From assembly GCF_900166585.1 (NCBI RefSeq), contig NZ_FVZC01000007.1, positions 310,001 through 374,000 of the forward strand: 64,000 bases of DNA, given 5' to 3'. The stretch's first letter is position 1. Every line of letters starts with the position of its first letter. Below are positions 42,923 through 51,348 of this stretch, one piece after another. The notes below the pieces were generated by a model, which saw nothing but the letters and a program-made list of their open reading frames with translations, searched no databases and was not told the origin of the DNA. Source of the stretch: Mesobacillus jeotgali (lineage in GTDB: Bacteria > Bacillota > Bacilli > Bacillales > Cytobacillaceae). Position numbers and translations under genes: made by a program.

Positions 42923-43576
42923 ATGGAGGATATCAGGAAAGTGATAAGGCAAAGTAAAACACTTATTGGACCATTTCCGACTTTTAACGTTGAAAACACA
43001 GCGGCACACCCATACGAACTTTTTCTGGAATGGTTTCAGGTCGCAATCGCTAATGGAGTACATGAACCGCACTCTATGACACTTTCAACAACGGATCCTA
43101 ATGGATATCCGGATGCCCGTGTGCTGATTATCAAAGATGTGGATCAACATGGCTGGTATTTCGCCTCCAGTTCAGAAAGTGAGAAAGGGAAACAAATCGA
43201 GCAAAATCCTAATGTTGCAATGACTTTCTATTGGCCGGAAATCGGCAGGCAAGTGAGAATCCGGGGAAAAGCAGTTAAAATGGCTAAAGAGGATTGCGCA
43301 CAGGATTTTTTAAAGCGGGGTACTGTTGCCCGGGCGATTGCTCTGCTTGGAAAACAAAGCACCATTATGAATCGGCAGCAGGATGCTGATGAGGCATTAC
43401 GTAACCAAATGGCCATATTAAGGGAACATCCGGATTTGGTGTATCCTTCATGGACCCTGTACCGGACAGTGCCGGAAGAAGTGGAATTCTGGCAGGCGCA
43501 AGAGGATCGAAACCATATAAGATTAAAATATTTCTTCGAGAAAGATCACTGGTCAAAGCATTTGTTATGGGCTTAG
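42923..43576 (+). CDS. Pyridoxamine 5'-phosphate oxidase family protein
   Basis: A 217-aa FMN-binding split-barrel protein. HSMTLSTTDPNGYPDARVLIIKDVD and GWYFASSSESEKGKQI match the PNPOx FMN site; the C-terminal dimerisation region reads PEEVEFWQAQEDRNHIRLKY. The length resembles true PdxH and PhzG-like enzymes. Bacillus makes PLP by PdxST and generally lacks PdxH, so a salvage or unrelated flavin oxidase role is possible. The ATG 42923 follows CAGGGAGGTAT. It may be cotranscribed with the ECF41 operon 36 bases upstream. Confidence 0.83.
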   Translation: MEDIRKVIRQSKTLIGPFPTFNVENTAAHPYELFLEWFQVAIANGVHEPHSMTLSTTDPNGYPDARVLIIKDVDQHGWYFASSSESEKGKQIEQNPNVAMTFYWPEIGRQVRIRGKAVKMAKEDCAQDFLKRGTVARAIALLGKQSTIMNRQQDADEALRNQMAILREHPDLVYPSWTLYRTVPEEVEFWQAQEDRNHIRLKYFFEKDHWSKHLLWA

Positions 43577-43594
43577 TGAATTAAACTGCAAAAA

Positions 43595-43640
43595 GAAGAG
43601 CCTGAACGGGAAAGGTAAGCTCCGCTCAGGCTCTTTTTTC
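43595..43640. terminator. Bidirectional terminator between convergent genes
   Basis: AGAGCCTGA (43597-43605) / TCAGGCTCT arms, A-rich on the left and T6 on the right. It serves the PNPOx gene on plus and the anti-sigma gene on minus. Confidence 0.85.
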
Positions 43641-43644
43641 ATTT

Positions 43645-44385
43645 TTATAGCTGTGACGCCAAAACGATTTCTCCTTTTGGCTGCTGGCTGTCAGGAGTCG
43701 GTTCGAGTGTGACTGCGATGGTGGTCCAATTGTGCTCCCCTTCGTATTTCACTGAGTAGGTGACGGCACCTTTTCCTTCCGGGTTGGTGCGGAAAGTACC
43801 TGCCCTGAACTTTTCACCCTTGTCATCGATCAGCCAAACCTGGTAGGCTTCATTGCCGGTTAAAGGCTTGAGATTACTGGCCTGGACAACAAGAGCCATT
43901 CCTTCGTCTTTTTTGATCATGGCTGCTTCAGCGTTTCCATCATAACCTTCAGAAACGGCCAATTGCACCTGTTTTACGATTTCATCTGTACCTTCCCGTG
44001 GACTTTCGCTTTGCTCCTGGCCGGATTGGTTCAAATAAAAGTACGCGTTAGCCGATAAGGAAAGAAGCAATGACGCTGCCAGGAGGGGCTGCAGCCATCT
44101 GTAATTCCGGGGTTTCGGCTCCTTTATTTCTAATGGTGTATCCATTTCCTCAGGTTCTTCACTTTCTTCAAAAATGGAAGCAAGGATTCGGTCTTTCATT
44201 CCTTCATTCGGCTCGATCAGTTCTGCTGAAAAAGGAAGATCAGCTGTCAGCATATTCAGTTCCTGCAGTTCTTCTCGGCATTCTTTGCAGGTGTCCAAAT
44301 GATTTTCAAATAACGTTGTTTCCTCATCAGTCAGTGTGTTATTAAAATAATCCAGTAAATCATCACATGTCTTATGGTCGGTCAT
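43645..44385 (-). CDS. Anti-sigma factor, zinc-finger plus RskA domain
   Basis: A 246-aa membrane anti-sigma. The N-terminal ZAS-like region holds H-x3-C-x2-C (HLDTCKECREEL, about 29-40); one membrane helix is at about 97-117; the outside part is an anti-sigma-K (RskA) domain (about 130-246: GNEAYQVWLIDDKGEKFRAGTF). Its start overlaps the sigma gene's end by 14 bases. It should hold the partner ECF sigma factor at the membrane until a signal, often redox or envelope stress, triggers release or proteolysis. Confidence 0.9.
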   Translation of the reverse strand: MTDHKTCDDLLDYFNNTLTDEETTLFENHLDTCKECREELQELNMLTADLPFSAELIEPNEGMKDRILASIFEESEEPEEMDTPLEIKEPKPRNYRWLQPLLAASLLLSLSANAYFYLNQSGQEQSESPREGTDEIVKQVQLAVSEGYDGNAEAAMIKKDEGMALVVQASNLKPLTGNEAYQVWLIDDKGEKFRAGTFRTNPEGKGAVTYSVKYEGEHNWTTIAVTLEPTPDSQQPKGEIVLASQL

Positions 44386-44944
44386 AGCTATGATCCCTCC
44401 CTTCCCTGATCCCGCCGATTGTTTTATGTAGGTGCTTAAGAGCTAATCGTATTCGTCCCTTTACCGTCCCCAGTGGAATCTGGAATGTATCTGCAATTTT
44501 TTGCTGTGAGAGTCCTTTAAAATAAAAAAGCTCCACGATTTGCTGCTGCTCTTCAGCCAGTTGATTGATGGCCGTCCTGATCTCACGGCGTTTCTCTTTC
44601 CACTCAGCCATTTCTTCGACCGAGGGCTCAGAGGATTTCAATGCATCTCGATCCTCAAGCTCGTCATGATTCTCATCCTTTTTACGAAGACAATCAATCG
44701 CAGCATATCTGGTAACGGTCAATATCCACGAAGAAAATTTCCCTTTCGTTTTATCATACATTCCTGGTTTCGTCCACAGTTTGAGGAATACATCCTGTAC
44801 GATTTCTTCTGACAGATCACGCCTGCCAGTCAACCTGTATGCGAACGAAAACAGAAGCTTTTCATATCGGTCATATAACAGCTCAAGTGCCCGTTTATCT
44901 TTTGCCTGCAAACGTGCATAAAGCTCGATATCATGGTCGCTCAT
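44372..44944 (-). CDS. ECF sigma factor (SigK/RskA-partner type)
   Basis: A 190-aa ECF sigma factor. Region 2 about 15-90 (YDRYEKLLFSFAYRLTGRRDLSEEIVQDVF, WILTVTRYAAIDCLRKK), region 4 about 125-180 (EEQQQIVELFYFKGLSQQKIADTFQIPLGTVKGRIR). It precedes and overlaps its RskA-type anti-sigma. AGAAGGAGAAAACA precedes the ATG. The upstream promoter at 45020-45047 carries the motif also found at the MPKTG surface-protein operon, suggesting autoregulation and a shared regulon. Confidence 0.92.
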   Translation of the reverse strand: MSDHDIELYARLQAKDKRALELLYDRYEKLLFSFAYRLTGRRDLSEEIVQDVFLKLWTKPGMYDKTKGKFSSWILTVTRYAAIDCLRKKDENHDELEDRDALKSSEPSVEEMAEWKEKRREIRTAINQLAEEQQQIVELFYFKGLSQQKIADTFQIPLGTVKGRIRLALKHLHKTIGGIREGRDHSYDRP

Positions 44945-45019
44945 TGTTTTCTCCTTCTATACGTATTTTGTAACATCATAACCTATTTATTTAAAGATGT
45001 AATTTTACAGTTTGCTAAG

Positions 45020-45047
45020 CTAACGATTTAAAGAAGGATATAGATCA
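45020..45047 (-). promoter_or_regulatory. Putative autoregulated promoter of the ECF sigma/anti-sigma operon
   Basis: Minus strand: AAGTGATCTAT (TGATC at 45043-45047), 17 bases, CGTTAG (45020-45025), about 75 bases from the start codon. It is identical in core and spacing to the site at 40709-40736. Confidence 0.72.
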
Positions 45048-45058
45048 CTTCTTTTTTA

Positions 45059-45245
45059 AAGGCTCTTTTCTCAAACTTTGCTGCTATTGACTACAAAATA
45101 GGATGGAATTACCTAAGTTTCTTCACAAAATGAACGCTTATTAAGAGAAAAGAGCTTGCCAACTTAGTACCGACCTGCAAAATGGCTTTTATCACGTTAA
45201 AATCGGCTTTAGGATTTTAACAACATTCTTTATGAAAACAGCCTT
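45059..45245 (-). mobile_element. 187-bp MITE-like element, copy 2 (inverted)
   Basis: Reverse complement of the element at 10733-10919, exactly 187 bp, with ends AAGGCTCTTTTC and GAAAACAGCCTT. It lies directly beside the ECF promoter at 45020-45047, 12 bases upstream of its -35. No gene is inside. The rest of the 44945-45358 gap is AT-rich with no supported gene. Confidence 0.75.
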
Positions 45246-45358
45246 TTTTAAAAAAAGGGAAATGTGCATTTTTTATAGAAATACTGACAAAGATGAGCAA
45301 AAAATGACCGGATTGATGTAAGTAAACTTGATAGGATGTTTTTACGGGAGTGAGTTAT

Positions 45359-46219
45359 ATGGCGTGGATTGAAGCTTTACAAAAGGCAATTGATTATATG
45401 GAAGAGCACTTGCTGGATGAGATTACGGTGGAGGAGATTGCGAAAAAGGCTAATGCCTCTCCATTCCATTTTCAGCGGACGTTTGCGATTTTGACGGATA
45501 TTTCCGTTGGTGAATACTTGCGGCGCAGACGTCTGACGCTTGCAGCAGGTGAACTATGCAGCAGTGATGCCCGGATTATTGACCTTGCGCTGAAATATGG
45601 CTATGACACTCCCGAAGCATTTACAAAGGCTTTCCGCAGGCAGCATGGCATTTCGCCAAGTGAAGCTCGAAAGTACACTGGGAAGCTGAAGTCATATAGC
45701 CGCCTGGGAATCCAGGTGAGTCTGAAGGGAGCGGAACCGATGCAGTACAGAGTAGTGGAACAGGAAGGTTTTGAAGTAATTGGGATTAAAGAGGGATATT
45801 CTTATGGGAATGGAGAAAATCTAGCCGGTATTCCTAAACTGTGGGACAGGGTGAACCAGGATGGAACATGCGATTTCTTGTTGAGTAAAAACAACGGGCC
45901 TGTAAAAGGTGTCCTTGGTGTCTGTGTGGACCAGAGCAAAGTACAGGAGAAGCAGATGGATTATTGGGTCGCTGCAGCATATGATGGAGAAACTCCCGAT
46001 GGTTATTTGAAAATGGAGATTCCAGCATCCAAGTGGGCAATCTTCGAAGTTCATGGCCCAATGCCAGACGCCATGCAAAAAGTGTGGAAGCAAATTTTTA
46101 CCGAATGGTTTCCTTCAAGTGGATACGAACATGCCGGAACACCAGAACTTGAGGTCTATACAGCAGGAAACTCGGCAGATCCGGATTACTATTCTGAGGT
46201 CTGGATACCGGTTAAATAG
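45359..46219 (+). CDS. AraC-family regulator with GyrI-like effector domain
   Basis: A 286-aa regulator. Two helix-turn-helix motifs of an AraC domain at about 5-105 (DEITVEEIAKKANASPFHFQRTF; LKYGYDTPEAFTKAFRRQHGISPSEARK), then a GyrI/SOUL-like ligand domain at about 128-286 (VVEQEGFEVIGIKEGYSYG, WAIFEVHGPMPDAMQKVWKQIF). Such fusions (Rob/BmrR-like) sense hydrophobic drugs. ATG 45359 follows CGGGAGTGAGTTAT. The target is unknown. Confidence 0.88.
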   Translation: MAWIEALQKAIDYMEEHLLDEITVEEIAKKANASPFHFQRTFAILTDISVGEYLRRRRLTLAAGELCSSDARIIDLALKYGYDTPEAFTKAFRRQHGISPSEARKYTGKLKSYSRLGIQVSLKGAEPMQYRVVEQEGFEVIGIKEGYSYGNGENLAGIPKLWDRVNQDGTCDFLLSKNNGPVKGVLGVCVDQSKVQEKQMDYWVAAAYDGETPDGYLKMEIPASKWAIFEVHGPMPDAMQKVWKQIFTEWFPSSGYEHAGTPELEVYTAGNSADPDYYSEVWIPVK

Positions 46220-46232
46220 CAAGGTTGACGAT

Positions 46233-46252
46233 TTAATCAAACGTTTGATTAA
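46233..46252. promoter_or_regulatory. Perfect 20-bp palindrome, possible TetR-type operator
   Basis: TTAATCAAACGTTTGATTAA is a perfect 10+10 palindrome just after the AraC gene. The form ATCAAACGTTTGAT resembles TetR-family operators, but no tetR gene or obvious promoter lies next to it. Confidence 0.5.
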
Positions 46253-46291
46253 GGATTGGCTTCATGTTTTAAAATATGTAATCGAAACAAG

Positions 46292-46325
46292 AATGGCATA
46301 CAAATTGATGTATGCCATCTTTTAA
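46292..46325 (+). terminator. Terminator after the AraC-type gene
   Basis: ATGGCATAC (46293-46301) / GTATGCCAT (46310-46318), then CTTTTAA. Confidence 0.75.
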
Positions 46326-46434
46326 TGTTTCACGACGTCTCCTTCATACTAAGGACCGTTCACGGAAAAAGGATTTTAAGAATTAGAAAGTGAATATTAA
46401 AAGAACCATTTCTCAAATTAGAGGGAGAATTAAT

Positions 46435-46872
46435 ATGTGGAGAGAATATGTCATTTCTATCTCGAAGGAATATCACTTTAAAAATCCTGCAACAAAGACG
46501 GAACTAGAACTAATAAAACAAGAATTGAATGTTGAGCTGCCTGATGAATTAGCTAGCTTATTTAAGGAAACAAACGGAGTATTCGACAAGTGGGATTGTC
46601 CCTTAATTTGGTCCACTTCTCAAATTATTAAGGACAACTCGTTTTTCAGAAACTTTGAAGATTATAAAGAACTTTATATGCCTTTTGAACATCTATTCTT
46701 TTTCTCAGATGCTGGAAATGGCGATCTATTTTGCTACGCAATAGTTAAAAACGGAACGATAGAAAAAAACGATATTTATGTTTGGAATCACGAGGATGAT
46801 AGTCGTACCTGGGTTGCAGCCTCATTAAAACATTTTATTGATGGCTGGATTACAGGAAAGATTGGTGTTTAA
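46435..46872 (+). CDS. SMI1/KNR4 family protein
   Basis: A 145-aa SMI1_KNR4/SUKH domain protein: ATKTELELIKQELNVELPDELASLFKETNGVF at the N-terminus, FFFSDAGNGDLFCYAI and DIYVWNHEDDSRTWVAASL. SUKH proteins are frequent immunity proteins of toxin systems and phage or stress genes. No toxin gene is adjacent, so it is an orphan. ATG 46435 with GAGGGAGAATTA upstream is preferred over the earlier in-frame start. Confidence 0.83.
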   Translation: MWREYVISISKEYHFKNPATKTELELIKQELNVELPDELASLFKETNGVFDKWDCPLIWSTSQIIKDNSFFRNFEDYKELYMPFEHLFFFSDAGNGDLFCYAIVKNGTIEKNDIYVWNHEDDSRTWVAASLKHFIDGWITGKIGV

Positions 46873-46949
46873 TCTTAAGGAAAGATGAAAGCAGGGAGTT
46901 GAGAAAGGATTACTGTAACTTGTGTTTGCAATTGGGGGAGGGATTTTAC

Positions 46950-47492
46950 ATGCTGGACGTAGAAATTAGAAGACCCATTACTGGGGATACACAACAGTTA
47001 AATGAGTTTTTTAAAACAGTGATTACTGATACGTTTACTAAAGAAGGTATAGGCGATAAATTGGACGATATGAACGATGAAATAGAAACTAAGAAAGAAT
47101 ATTTAAGTTGTGTTTTTGATAGTAATGGTGAAAAAAGATATTTTTTAATTGCATTATATGGTGATAGAGTTATTGGCACCATTGAATATGGTCCAGTAAG
47201 TGATCTCATAAAGAAGTGTACAAACAATGCTTATAAGGAACTAATTGAGGTAGGCACTGTATTTGTTCATCCTGACTTTCAAAGTAATGGAGTTGGCAAT
47301 TTGTTATTGAAGACCATTCTTCTTAGTTTTAAAAGAAAAGGGATAGACGAATTTTGTTTAGATAGTGGTTATACTCGTGCACAAGGAATCTGGAAAAAGA
47401 AATTTGGAGAACCAGATTACCTGTTAAAGGATCAGTGGGGCAAAGGTCATGATCATATGATTTGGAGAATAAAGGCCAATGATTGTTTATAG
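46950..47492 (+). CDS. GNAT N-acetyltransferase
   Basis: A 180-aa acetyltransferase (VEIRRPITGDTQQLNEFF; acetyl-CoA motif VFVHPDFQSNGVGNLLLKTIL). ATG 46950 follows GGGGGAGGGATTTTAC. Substrate unknown. Low GC compared with the bceRS or ftsZ genes. Confidence 0.82.
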   Translation: MLDVEIRRPITGDTQQLNEFFKTVITDTFTKEGIGDKLDDMNDEIETKKEYLSCVFDSNGEKRYFLIALYGDRVIGTIEYGPVSDLIKKCTNNAYKELIEVGTVFVHPDFQSNGVGNLLLKTILLSFKRKGIDEFCLDSGYTRAQGIWKKKFGEPDYLLKDQWGKGHDHMIWRIKANDCL

Positions 47493-47671
47493 TCTCTTTT
47501 TAAACTAAAGAGTTTGCGGGATATCCCCCCTTTTGCTAATACCTAATGTGCGTTTTAACTGAAAGGACTTTTAACCAGCAGGGTTATAAGGCCTTTTTAT
47601 TTAGTTTTAAAAAAAGGAAATCAATCTTAGAATATAGAATTTTTATTCAAATAGATTTGGAGGATAAAAAT

Positions 47672-48205
47672 ATGATCATAATGATAAACGGTGCATATGG
47701 TGCTGGAAAAACCACCATTGCTAATGAACTTCTTAACATAATAGACAATAGTATGATTTTTGATCCTGAAGCAGTGGGGTATATGCTGCGGCATATTATA
47801 ACGGATGAAATTAAATTACCCGAAGAAAAGACTGATAACTTTCAGGACATAGGTATATGGAAAGTGCTCGTTGTTGAAACGGCGAAAAATATAAAATTAC
47901 AATATAACAAAAACCTGATCGTTCCTATGACTATTTTTAATAAAGAGTATTATCAATATATCCTAAATGGATTTAAAAAAATTGATGAAGCGACGCATCA
48001 TTTCTGTTTAATTGCAACAGAAGAAACAATCTGCGAAAGGCTTAGAAACAGAGGAGAGGCAGAACGGAATTGGTGTTTCCTCCAGACGAAAAAATGTGTG
48101 CAAGCTTTTCAAGACGAGTGCTTTGAGAAACGGATCATTACGGACGATTTAAATATTCAAGATATTATAAAACGCATCTCAAGTGAACTGCTATTACACT
48201 CTTAA
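47672..48205 (+). CDS. TmrB-like ATP-binding protein
   Basis: A 177-aa P-loop protein similar throughout to B. subtilis TmrB, which confers tunicamycin tolerance. Walker A is GAYGAGKTT (about 7-15); FDPEAVGYMLR, the central FQDIGIWK, and PMTIFNKEYY and HHFCLIATEETICERLRNRGE further on match TmrB-type proteins. ATG 47672 follows TTTGGAGGATAAAA. The first 42 residues of the longer frame are not part of the family. Confidence 0.82.
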   Translation: MIIMINGAYGAGKTTIANELLNIIDNSMIFDPEAVGYMLRHIITDEIKLPEEKTDNFQDIGIWKVLVVETAKNIKLQYNKNLIVPMTIFNKEYYQYILNGFKKIDEATHHFCLIATEETICERLRNRGEAERNWCFLQTKKCVQAFQDECFEKRIITDDLNIQDIIKRISSELLLHS

Positions 48206-48237
48206 TTCTTGGATAGCTATATTAGGGGGGCACATTG

Positions 48238-48762
48238 ATGCAGCGAAGCAATCTCCAGGTTACCCTGCGGCCTGGAAATAGAAAAGACGCAGAAGCTTTG
48301 TTAGAAATAGAAAGAGAAATTCTTTCAGAAAACGAATTTATGATTTCGGTCATCGATGAGTTTGAAGAAACACCTGAACAACTAAGGAGCTGGATCTGTA
48401 AGGTTATAGAGAATGAACGGGAAACGCTTATCATCGCTGAAACTAAAGGGAAAGTTGTGGGTTTTATTGTCTTTCGCTCCAAAACTACCAAAAGACTTTC
48501 TCATACTGGTTCTTTTACGGCAATGGTCAAGAAAGAGTATCGTGACCAGGGCATTGGAAAAATTCTCATTAAAGAATTGTTACTCTGGGCAGAACAAAAT
48601 CCCTTAATTGAGAAAGTAAGTTTAGGTGTTTTATCCACGAATAGCCGTGCGATCGAACTATATAAAAAGATGGGATTTGTTGAGGAAGGACGTAAAATTA
48701 AAGAAGTTAAGTTTGATGAGCATATTTATGCAGATGACATTCTTATGTACAAACAGGTATAA
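48238..48762 (+). CDS. GNAT N-acetyltransferase
   Basis: A 174-aa acetyltransferase (VTLRPGNRKDAEALLEIE; acetyl-CoA loop VKKEYRDQGIGKILIKELL; NSRAIELYKKMGFVEEG). ATG 48238 or TTG 48235 follows AGGGGGGCACA. Starts 33 bases after tmrB-like, so the two are probably cotranscribed. Substrate unknown. Confidence 0.85.
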   Translation: MQRSNLQVTLRPGNRKDAEALLEIEREILSENEFMISVIDEFEETPEQLRSWICKVIENERETLIIAETKGKVVGFIVFRSKTTKRLSHTGSFTAMVKKEYRDQGIGKILIKELLLWAEQNPLIEKVSLGVLSTNSRAIELYKKMGFVEEGRKIKEVKFDEHIYADDILMYKQV

Positions 48763-48878
48763 CCTTCTACTGTATAGGTCTATCCTTTATGGATTGGCGT
48801 TTATTTTATGTTTAGCCTTATTAAAATTTTGAACGTACGAACACGGTGCTATAAAACAAAAATGAAAGGAGGCTGGTC

Positions 48879-49424
48879 ATGGTTTATATAGCTCTTCTTC
48901 GAGGCATTAACGTGGGTGGTAAAAATAAAATTGATATGAAGTTGCTGAAACAAGCGTTTGAACAAGTCGGGATGAATGATGTAATAACATACATCAATAC
49001 AGGCAATGTCATTTTTTCATACCATGAGCTATCAAAAGCTGAATTGTCGGGTGTTTTGGAAAAAGTGATACATGATGTTTTCGGAATGCAAATTAAAGTA
49101 GTAGTTCGTAGTGTCGATGATGTCAGTAGAGTCATTAACGCGATTCCTGACTCATGGAAAAATGACAATGACATGAAAAGTGACGTCATGTTTTTGTGGG
49201 ATGAAATTGATGATGAATCAGTACTTGGGAATTTAGTCATCAAAACAAATATAGACACGGTAAAATATGTCCCGGGCGCAATTATATGGTCCGTTGATAA
49301 GAAAAATTTGACCAAGAGCGGAATGTCAAAAATCATTGGATCAAAAATATACAAACAAGTTACAGTAAGAAATGTGAACACCACTCGTAAGATATACGAA
49401 CTCATGCAGGCTCGCAACGTTTAG
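48879..49424 (+). CDS. DUF1697 family protein
   Basis: A 181-aa protein with the DUF1697 start YIALLRGINVGGKNKIDMKLLKQAFE, the YINTGNVIF strand and a C-terminal VNTTRKIYELM. Function unknown. GAAAGGAGGCTGGTC precedes the ATG. Stands alone in the accessory region. Confidence 0.88.
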   Translation: MVYIALLRGINVGGKNKIDMKLLKQAFEQVGMNDVITYINTGNVIFSYHELSKAELSGVLEKVIHDVFGMQIKVVVRSVDDVSRVINAIPDSWKNDNDMKSDVMFLWDEIDDESVLGNLVIKTNIDTVKYVPGAIIWSVDKKNLTKSGMSKIIGSKIYKQVTVRNVNTTRKIYELMQARNV

Positions 49425-49535
49425 TTCCCCGAAGATAGGTGTACTAATGATTTACTAGCCAACAATAATATTGTGATAAAAAAAGCATTATCGATGTTAG
49501 AGAAGAGATTGAGACAGTTAGTTTACAGGTAATCA

Positions 49536-49570
49536 AAAAGCCGTTGCGGAAAGATCTCCGGAACGGCTTT
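49536..49570 (-). terminator. Terminator of yfmJ
   Basis: AAAGCCGTTGCGG / CCGGAACGGCTTT imperfect stem (49537-49570), with AAAAA at the left giving minus-strand Us. Confidence 0.8.
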
Positions 49571-49575
49571 AACTG

Positions 49576-50592
49576 TTATTGGTCAGGATCTGCAACTTTC
49601 ACGATCGCTTTTCCAAGATTCGCACCTTTGAACAAATCCAGAAATGCGTCAATTGTCTTCTCGAAGCCTTCTGTCACTGTTTCTTCATACTTCAATTTCC
49701 CTTCTAAAAGCCATGTCGCCAATTCTTTGGCACCTTCGCCAAAGCGGGAGGAATAGTTGCCGACAGTGAAACCTTGCATCAACGAACTTGTTTTGATTAA
49801 GTAACCCTGAACCCTCGGCCCAACATCGGGTTCTGCCTTGTTATACGCCGAGATTGCTCCGCAGACAGGAATCCTTGCGAAGTTGTTCAAGAGAGGGAAA
49901 ATAGAATCGGATATCTCTCCGCCAACGTTCTCAAAATAGACATCGATCCCATCAGGACATGCCTCTTTTAAAGCGGGGCCTACATCCTGTGTATTGTAGT
50001 TTATCGCAGCATCAAATCCAAGGTCATCCAGAAGATATTGAACCTTCTCTTCGGAACCAGCAATACCAACGACCCTGGCACCTTTAATTTTTGCGATTTG
50101 ACCCACAATGGAACCGACAGCTCCTGCTGCCCCGGATACAACAACGGTTTCACCTGCTTTTGGCTTGCCGATATCCAATAATCCAAAGTACGCTGTAAGA
50201 CCAGTCATGCCTAATACACTTAAGTATGCCGATACAGGTGCCAGATTCGGGTCAATTTTACGTACAGCATTTTCTTGGGCGATGGAGAATTCCTGCCAGC
50301 CTAATGAGCCGATTACGAAATCGCCAACTTCAAAAAGGTCTGACTTTGACTCAACTACTTTTCCAATTACACCACTGGAAATGGCTTCATTCAACTTGAA
50401 CGGCGGGATATAGGATTTGGTGTCATTCATGCGCCCTCGTAAATAAGGATCAACCGAAATATAAATAGTCTGCAAAAGTATTTCTCCTTTTGCCGGTTTC
50501 TCTATAGGCACTTCTGCAAATTCGAAGTGGTCATATGAAGGAACTCCAGTTGGTCTCTTTTTAAGCTGTATTTGCTTTTGAATAGTAATCAT
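49576..50592 (-). CDS. yfmJ: YfmJ-like NADP-dependent medium-chain reductase
   Basis: A 338-aa zinc-independent medium-chain dehydrogenase, matching B. subtilis YfmJ in length and in SVDPYLRGRMNDTKSYIPPF, GMTGLTAYFGLLDIGKPKAGETVVVSGAAGAVGS (NADP site) and ARIPVCGAISAYN. Family enzymes reduce alkenals or quinones. ATG at 50592 fits the family start, but its ribosome site (AGAAAGG) is only one base away, so the true start is uncertain (50640 is the alternative). Confidence 0.88.
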   Translation of the reverse strand: MITIQKQIQLKKRPTGVPSYDHFEFAEVPIEKPAKGEILLQTIYISVDPYLRGRMNDTKSYIPPFKLNEAISSGVIGKVVESKSDLFEVGDFVIGSLGWQEFSIAQENAVRKIDPNLAPVSAYLSVLGMTGLTAYFGLLDIGKPKAGETVVVSGAAGAVGSIVGQIAKIKGARVVGIAGSEEKVQYLLDDLGFDAAINYNTQDVGPALKEACPDGIDVYFENVGGEISDSIFPLLNNFARIPVCGAISAYNKAEPDVGPRVQGYLIKTSSLMQGFTVGNYSSRFGEGAKELATWLLEGKLKYEETVTEGFEKTIDAFLDLFKGANLGKAIVKVADPDQ

Positions 50593-50699
50593 CCTTTCTA
50601 ATTGTTCTTTAGCCCTAATATACAGGAAATAAGGGTTCATTCAAATTCATTTGATTTGTTATGGTGGTTTTCATTTACAGGGTTGCTGATGGACATGTA

Positions 50700-51290
50700 A
50701 CTGGGGAAACATGGGAAGCACAATCAGATAGGGGAAAATTAGCTCCAGATTGAGCAAATCCATGATATCATGGATGGATTGATGTATGGATCGCCCAAGG
50801 CTAAGGCGGCAATCGATATTGTGGTGTGATTTTTTCGGGAAAAGATCCAGGAGCCAATTTATCAAATGGTAGGCGGCCGGTATCATAAAGAGTTCCCGAT
50901 TACACTTGTGCTCAGCATTGCTGATCCGGAAAAAATGGCCGATGAAGCTGCAGCTATGGCATAGAAGGGCTGTCAATCCTTCAAGATGAGGTTGGAACAA
51001 AGGTTTCTGAGGATATCTGGCGGAGGGATTTATCCAGCTGCAAAAATAGCCCACATGGCAGAAATGGCTGGATTAGATTGCCAAATAAGTTATAGGTAGA
51101 ATCGTCAATTGCGTCAGCAGCAGCTTCCATGTTGCTTTTTCCAAGAAGGTGATTACAAGTGTCGAACTGACGGGACCGTTGAAATTTTCAAAAGACGTAT
51201 GATGTTCCATACATCAGGCTGACTGAAAAACCTGGGTTGGGCATTGAAATTAATGAAAAGGTGCTGGAGGCTAACTGTATTTCAAGACGT
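50700..51290 (+). pseudogene. Decayed mandelate racemase/muconate-type enolase (N-acylamino acid racemase-like)
   Basis: Fragments in changing frames follow one enolase-superfamily gene: EQIHDIMDGLMYGSPKAKAA (50753 on), YQMVGGRYHKEFPITLVLS then IADPEKMADEAAAM, GCQSFKM, IYPAAKIAHMAEMAGLDCQI, and VPYIRLTEKPGLGIEINEKV. Several stops, frameshifts and a large internal deletion (the catalytic middle) are needed to explain it. It sits directly upstream of a GNAT gene. Confidence 0.82.
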
Positions 51291-51348
51291 TGTGCAGTAA
51301 GGTCCAACACATTGGAATATAAGGTGCAGCCGATAAGGAGGAACTCAA

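Noticed and set aside
50671..51054. Minus-strand 127-codon frame
   Set aside because: It is the complement of the decayed enolase gene, whose protein similarity is on the plus strand.
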